From Cyclospora cayetanensis (lineage: Eukaryota; Apicomplexa; Conoidasida; Eucoccidiorida; Eimeriidae), in contig NW_020312757.1 in NCBI RefSeq assembly GCF_002999335.1, forward strand, positions 1 to 64,000: a stretch of 64,000 nt of DNA, written 5' to 3'. How positions within the stretch are numbered: position 1 is the first letter of the stretch; each line of letters starts with the position of its first letter. The notes beneath the pieces are model-generated. The model made no database searches and had not been told where the DNA came from. It saw only the letters and a list, made by a program, of their open reading frames with translations. The position numbers and the translations under genes were made by a program. Shown here one piece after another: positions 59,593-64,000 of the stretch.

Positions 59593-60720
59593 AAACATAC
59601 TTTTACGGCTTCCTTCCTTCCCATTGTGGGGGGCCACCATCGCGAGGGCCCCGCGAGACACAACGAGTTCGATGTGTATCGCCGCTTATTGGGCCTGAAT
59701 TGTTGTGTCAAGGATTTTCTTGGCAGCCTCTGAGGTTTTAGGGCTTAGGGCGTAGGTTGTTCAAAGTACCAAAGCTGCCGACGGCCCCAACAAGGCGACA
59801 GCTGCCTAATAAACAATGCGCTGGGTAGCATACACAGAGTGTAATAGGGTGTACCGTTTAGGCCCGCGGGGCTCCACAAGAAAGTCTATGTCAACAAGTC
59901 ACATACTTCGTCTGATGCCCGTGAGAGCTGCACTTCCGCGTCGACGCCACTGCCCTGTTGGATAAGCTGAGAAGTCAAATTCTGCGTATTAATGCTAGGT
60001 GCTAGGCTTTAAACGAGGCTACATTTGGAAGGTGCTTGATGCAGCTCGGAGCGACGGAGTGCGCTTGTGGTGTTGACCAGTACCGGCGCACCGATGGTGA
60101 CCCTGCCTCCAAAGACGTAGATGCTTGGGTTTGGGGCTTTGAATGCACACATTATAGGGAATTGTGCATAGTATCTCTACAGTTAAGCCGATCTTATCAG
60201 TAGCTTGAGAGCGCTGTAGATGCTGATGCTGCTTTGTTGCCCTCCGAGTGCTGGCCTGCGGGGAGGGCCCTCTGGCCGCCTGCATCCTGTGCTGCAATGT
60301 AAATGCAGTGCTTCTTGCGATGTGTCTTAACTGCTAGATTATGATGGCGTTATGCTATATCTGACGTAGGCGCAGCTTTTAATGGCTCACACCCTGCAAC
60401 TTCTTGGCAATGAACTCCTTGCCCGGTCCATGTGATCTAAAATCGCCCGGCGCTGCTTTTTGGTTCGTCGACACCGATTTAACTTTGGTGGCGCTGCATT
60501 GTATGCTTCTTGCTATTATATTTGCTTCCCTTTTTTGGTTGGATCGAGATTACTCTTGATACCCTTGGACTTCTCACTGAGGCTTCGAAGCGTCCCGGTC
60601 GTGTGGTCGATCGGGACCGCGTTTCCTTGTGCTCTATTTTTCCTCTGTGCATCACGCAAACAGTCGATTCAGGCTGTACTGGCCCTGAGGCATGCATATA
60701 CTCTCTCCCCTGTACCTACA
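59593..60720. other. Gene-poor spacer with two telomere-like heptamers
   Basis: No gene is visible. At 59737-59750 two adjacent heptamers, tttaggg and cttaggg, match the plant-type/Eimeria telomeric unit TTTAGGG with one change. The array is too short to be a telomere. The last 250 bp before 60721 is probably the 5' region of the surface-antigen gene; an open frame runs in from 60460 but has no signal until the ATG at 60721. Confidence 0.45.
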
Positions 60721-62606
60721 ATGCAGCAGCAGCAATTTCTGGTGCTACTGGTGCAGCTCACCCTACTTGTAAAAGTCGCACTACGGCTGCCTCAGTTCGT
60801 CTTTGGTTATGCAACCGCTAGGACCATTGACCCCTTCTCAAGTCCAAATTACCACGCTCCTCGTACACCAGACATTATTACCACGTGGTCGAAGCAATCC
60901 GGCAGTGTTCAGGGCGTGTATAAAGGTATGCTTAGTGCCCCTCTGACTTGAGTCGTGTCCACGAGCAAACAAGCGGAGATATTCCAGCAGGGGGGGTGGG
61001 ATAAGGGGTATCGTGGGTGCTTTGATAGGTCTAATGTGTGACAGTGGAGCAACAAGAGTCTCCTCCGTATACTCTTAACCAGAAGACGAGAAATACAAGC
61101 TTTAAAGATAAACGGCTTCCTTCTGGCTGCTGCTCAGCCGGCCCCTAATTTTACTAGTTACGAGACTCTCTCGTCGCTGGTTCAGGCAGAGAGGGGCACG
61201 AGTTATCAGGGAGGAAGGATAGGGAATAACGACGGGGGCAGACAGGAACATTTCTTTGTTACGGAACCCACATCAGTACCTGCATTCGTGTGGTCTATGC
61301 CTCCATCTTCGCAGACTGTTACGCAGCCATCAACAGGATTAGAAGTGAGCAACTGGACGAGCCTCTCCCAGAAATCCACATAGATAAGCAGCTGGCAGCT
61401 AATGCAAGGGCCAAAGTCAAGGAACTCGTCCAGGAAGGATGCGAGCAAGGCCGTACTGCAGACGGGATAAGCGTACGTTGCCACCGTTGTATCCTCGCTT
61501 GGGCTATATGCTAGTGCTGCAACAACCGTCGTTTTACATTCAGCCTTTAGCTCATACATGCAGCCGGCCCTACGATTGGAGAGAAGCCGATTTTGGTCAT
61601 ACAATAGGAGCACAATTTAGGCATGTGCAACAGAAAAGGTGTGCATAGCGATCTAGTTCGTGAGAGGACCTCATTCCAGCGTTACTGGTATGAATGTCCC
61701 ACAGTGCGTGTGCGTCGGTCTAGGCTGCTTTTTCTTCAGGAGGGAGCTCTCGTCTTAAGATTTGCAACTCCGCCAACCGAGTGCATTGAGCCTCTGCAGC
61801 AGGTGGTGAACTCGTGCCTGACGCAATGGGGAGGGTGCGAGCTAGGCATCGCCTTTCATAGTTGCTTTCCTCTCTCCATGAATTAGGTCACCCTTTTCCT
61901 CGCGCACATCAGAGCACGCCCTCCTTCTCGCATTTTTTCCTGATGCCCTCTCCCTATCACTGCCCCTGTCTCTCTTTCGTAGTTTTCTGCTCTGACGCTT
62001 CCAGCAGCCACCGAGGGATAGAAGCTAATGCGCATTTCATGTTGCTCTTGCTTCTTTTGCTGCTTCTCCCGACGTTTTTGCAGCACCCCTCCGTCTGAGT
62101 ACGAGAAGAGTAGCTCGTCTTGGAATACGGCCACTACCCAAGCATGCGCCATCCTGTTGTGGCCTGGCACCACTCATATCGGCTGTGGGATGTCCAGCAG
62201 ATGCCCTTTGGTGAACTTCATGGTCTGCTACTCTAACCCGCCGCCTCAGGAGGGCGAACTGCCGTTCACGTGAGTGAGCTTGTATACCCTTCGCTTCAAC
62301 GGTCGGTACGGCTCATGCCTCCTTCGTCGCGCGCCACACGACTCTCTTGTTTGTTCTTTTGTCTCTTTGATTATTTGATTTCTGATTCGCAGAAGAATTG
62401 GAAAACGAGTATGGGCAGCCTTTTTCTGCATCGATTCTGCTGTTTGTTGCAGTGGTGCCCAGTTTAGTTCCCTTGTATCACGGATGGCCAAGAATGTGGA
62501 CCTCAGAAAACAAAGCACAGAAGGCGATGTACCCATGGCTCTCCCGCTTTGTCTCATTCTTCTTACCTCAGCTGTCACGGCTCTTGCCTCTTGGCCTTCG
62601 CCTTGA
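60721..62606 (+). CDS. SAG-family GPI-anchored surface antigen (CAP-like), 5 exons
   Basis: Eimeria SAGs are single-domain, cysteine-rich proteins on sporozoites and merozoites, related to the CAP/SCP fold and unrelated to Toxoplasma SRS proteins. Exons: 60721-60925, 61315-61472, 61740-61834, 62084-62269, 62393-62606; phases 1-0-2-2 agree, 285 residues. The five-exon layout is that of known Eimeria sag genes. Features: signal peptide (QFLVLLVQLTLLVKVAL); DCYAAINRIRSEQ (family: C..xN..R), a helix with ANARAKVKELVQEGC; FATPPTEC; an ILLWPGTTHIGCGMSSRC and MVCYSNPPP block, the CAP-like core strand with its Cys pair; then a hydrophobic end (ALPLCLILLTSAVTALAS) preceded by small polar residues, a GPI signal. 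The family is multigene, often clustered; only this copy is seen here. The extra Cys pair in AVCCSGA is noteworthy. Confidence 0.82.
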
Positions 62607-64000
62607 ACCCAAAAATGGGGAAAGCGGCTTGAGTGAGCAGTGCTTGAGGCATGTTCAAGGCAAGTTCCGTGCACTTGTCTACTTCAAATGGCATGAACAT
62701 GTTCCCCTTTTTAAACAAAAAGGGTTGGCTATATTGTTTCCCGATTTGAAGACAAATGGCCCTTTCGTTTCAAGGAGAGGAGTCAATGGCTGCTTTAGGT
62801 CATATATATATCCCCCAGTTCTGGGCTGGCACACCAATAGTCCCCTATTAACATTCCCCAGAGAACGGCCAAATAGGATTTTAGCCTTGAAGTTGTCTGT
62901 AAACGCGCCTGCTATATGGTAGGTTGCCATTTTGTTTCAACTCGATTTGAGACTATCCGCTCACAGGGCTGATGACGCCGGAGAGTGCGAGGACTGGTAA
63001 CCCCGGACTGTTTCTTATACATAATTTAAATAATGACGTAAATTCCTGTGAGGCATAGCAGAACCTATTGGGTCCTGTGGCAGTACCCAGCACCTTGTCA
63101 AGAGATCTATGAGCTGAGAGGGAGATCCAGCGGAAGAGACGCCTGAGCAAGACACAATAGGCCGCTCATATGGCGCTCCGGAGTATACTGGGGAAGGTTG
63201 TGTGGAGTCCATGCACAGAGTCTATCTGTGTCAGATACAACGCTTCTCACCTTATATGCAAGCAAAGGGGTAGGCCCTGCCAGTAGGGGTAGCCATGCTA
63301 TTAAATGAAACGGCATTCATGGAGCATCGTTGAAGTAACCACTACAGACTCTACAGAGAGTATCCGGGAGAACATTCCCAAGATTTTTCAGGTCCGAAGC
63401 ACAACCAGAAAGGGGCCGTTTACTGTATGAGAGGTGGGCGTGTTGCAGCACTCCAACCATTCCGAGCCGTTCTTTGGACATCAGCTGTAGGTGGAAATTT
63501 CGACAGGCGCTAGTTCATGCGAATGTTTGGAGGCTGCTAGGAAGTTGAATAACTGGCATGTTAGAGCATGTGGGGAACAGGTTCAGATCAATAGATCCAT
63601 CTGAGGTCACTGCCTCCTCCCTGAGTTACAATATCAAAGAAATTCATCGGTAAGGGGTGCCGCCCCCTACTCTGTCAGTCCAAAAGCTCGCACCGGCAAT
63701 GCATGACAGCTCTTTAGGCTGCGTTTAGCTTGTCCGAGTTGTCCCGTTAGCCCAGTGGCTCAGTGAGTCTCTGCCGTAACTTGCCTCTTCAGGCAGTGTA
63801 ATGTGTGAAGCCTTTTACAAAAAAGCAAAAAAGTCATGGGAGGCCAGGTGAATCCCGTATCTTGTAGGATCTGCGTTAAAGCCTGAATAGCGCTATCCCT
63901 TGAATGCCTGTTTGTCAACAGCGTGGCCGGCCGTCGTGTCTGTTTCGCAGTTTTGTATCTAATCTATGCACCTAACCTTGAACTGAGGCAAAATTTCATG
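62607..64000. other. Gene-poor region at right edge
   Basis: The 3' flank of the SAG gene. No conserved coding region, RNA gene or repeat array is recognised. No second SAG fragment could be found by eye, although sag genes are often clustered. Confidence 0.4.

Noticed and set aside
59737..59750. Telomere (TTTAGGG) repeats; similar scraps near 42701 and 46567
   Set aside because: Only one or two degenerate units are present at each site, and the sequence continues on both sides. They are at most interstitial telomere-like scraps.

Overview
The window reads as nuclear DNA of a coccidian apicomplexan, most likely an Eimeria species. Four lines of evidence support this: (i) coding sequence is saturated with CAG/CTG-type trinucleotide runs that insert Gln, Ala, Ser or Leu homopolymers into otherwise conserved proteins; (ii) genes carry many short introns; (iii) there is a five-exon gene with the layout and GPI signal of the Eimeria SAG surface-antigen family; (iv) there is an HU protein with a bipartite apicoplast leader. 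No tool was run. Exon models were built by hand from protein-family conservation, GT/GC..AG sites and reading-phase bookkeeping. All listed models close in frame.

Layout, left to right: gene-poor DNA (1-2907); a CDF zinc transporter (+, 2908-6039); gene-poor DNA; a phosphopantothenoylcysteine decarboxylase of CoA synthesis (+, 8582-10618), convergent with the Brix-domain ribosome-biogenesis factor RPF1 (-, 11349-13378); a 0.7 kb divergent promoter region holding a perfect 38-bp palindrome; an NPL4-like protein with an N-terminal signal peptide (+, 14070-17160); a frame-broken Ala-rich stretch; and a P-type cyclin with a very long Gln-rich tail (-, 18567-21520). Next comes a gene-poor block of about 9 kb containing a decayed Ty3/gypsy retrotransposon (24.3-27.2 kb); then a giant Gln/Ala-rich protein of unknown function (-, 30641-38028); another gene-poor block; a RIB43A-type microtubule protein (-, 42237-45032); a 14-exon WDR7/rabconnectin-3-beta-like V-ATPase regulator (-, 46636-57772); the apicoplast HU protein (+, 58632-59592); and a SAG surface antigen (+, 60721-62606), followed by gene-poor DNA.

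The genes do not form an operon. Two themes recur. First, plastid biology: HU compacts apicoplast DNA. The NPL4-like protein has replaced the usual N-terminal ubiquitin-like and zinc-finger region with a secretory leader, and is a candidate part of the ERAD-derived import machinery around the plastid. Second, housekeeping and cytoskeletal factors (CoA, ribosome assembly, V-ATPase, cyclin, RIB43A) are swollen by homopolymers. The gene-poor blocks have a different base texture from the CAG-rich gene blocks, which suggests a segmented chromosome.
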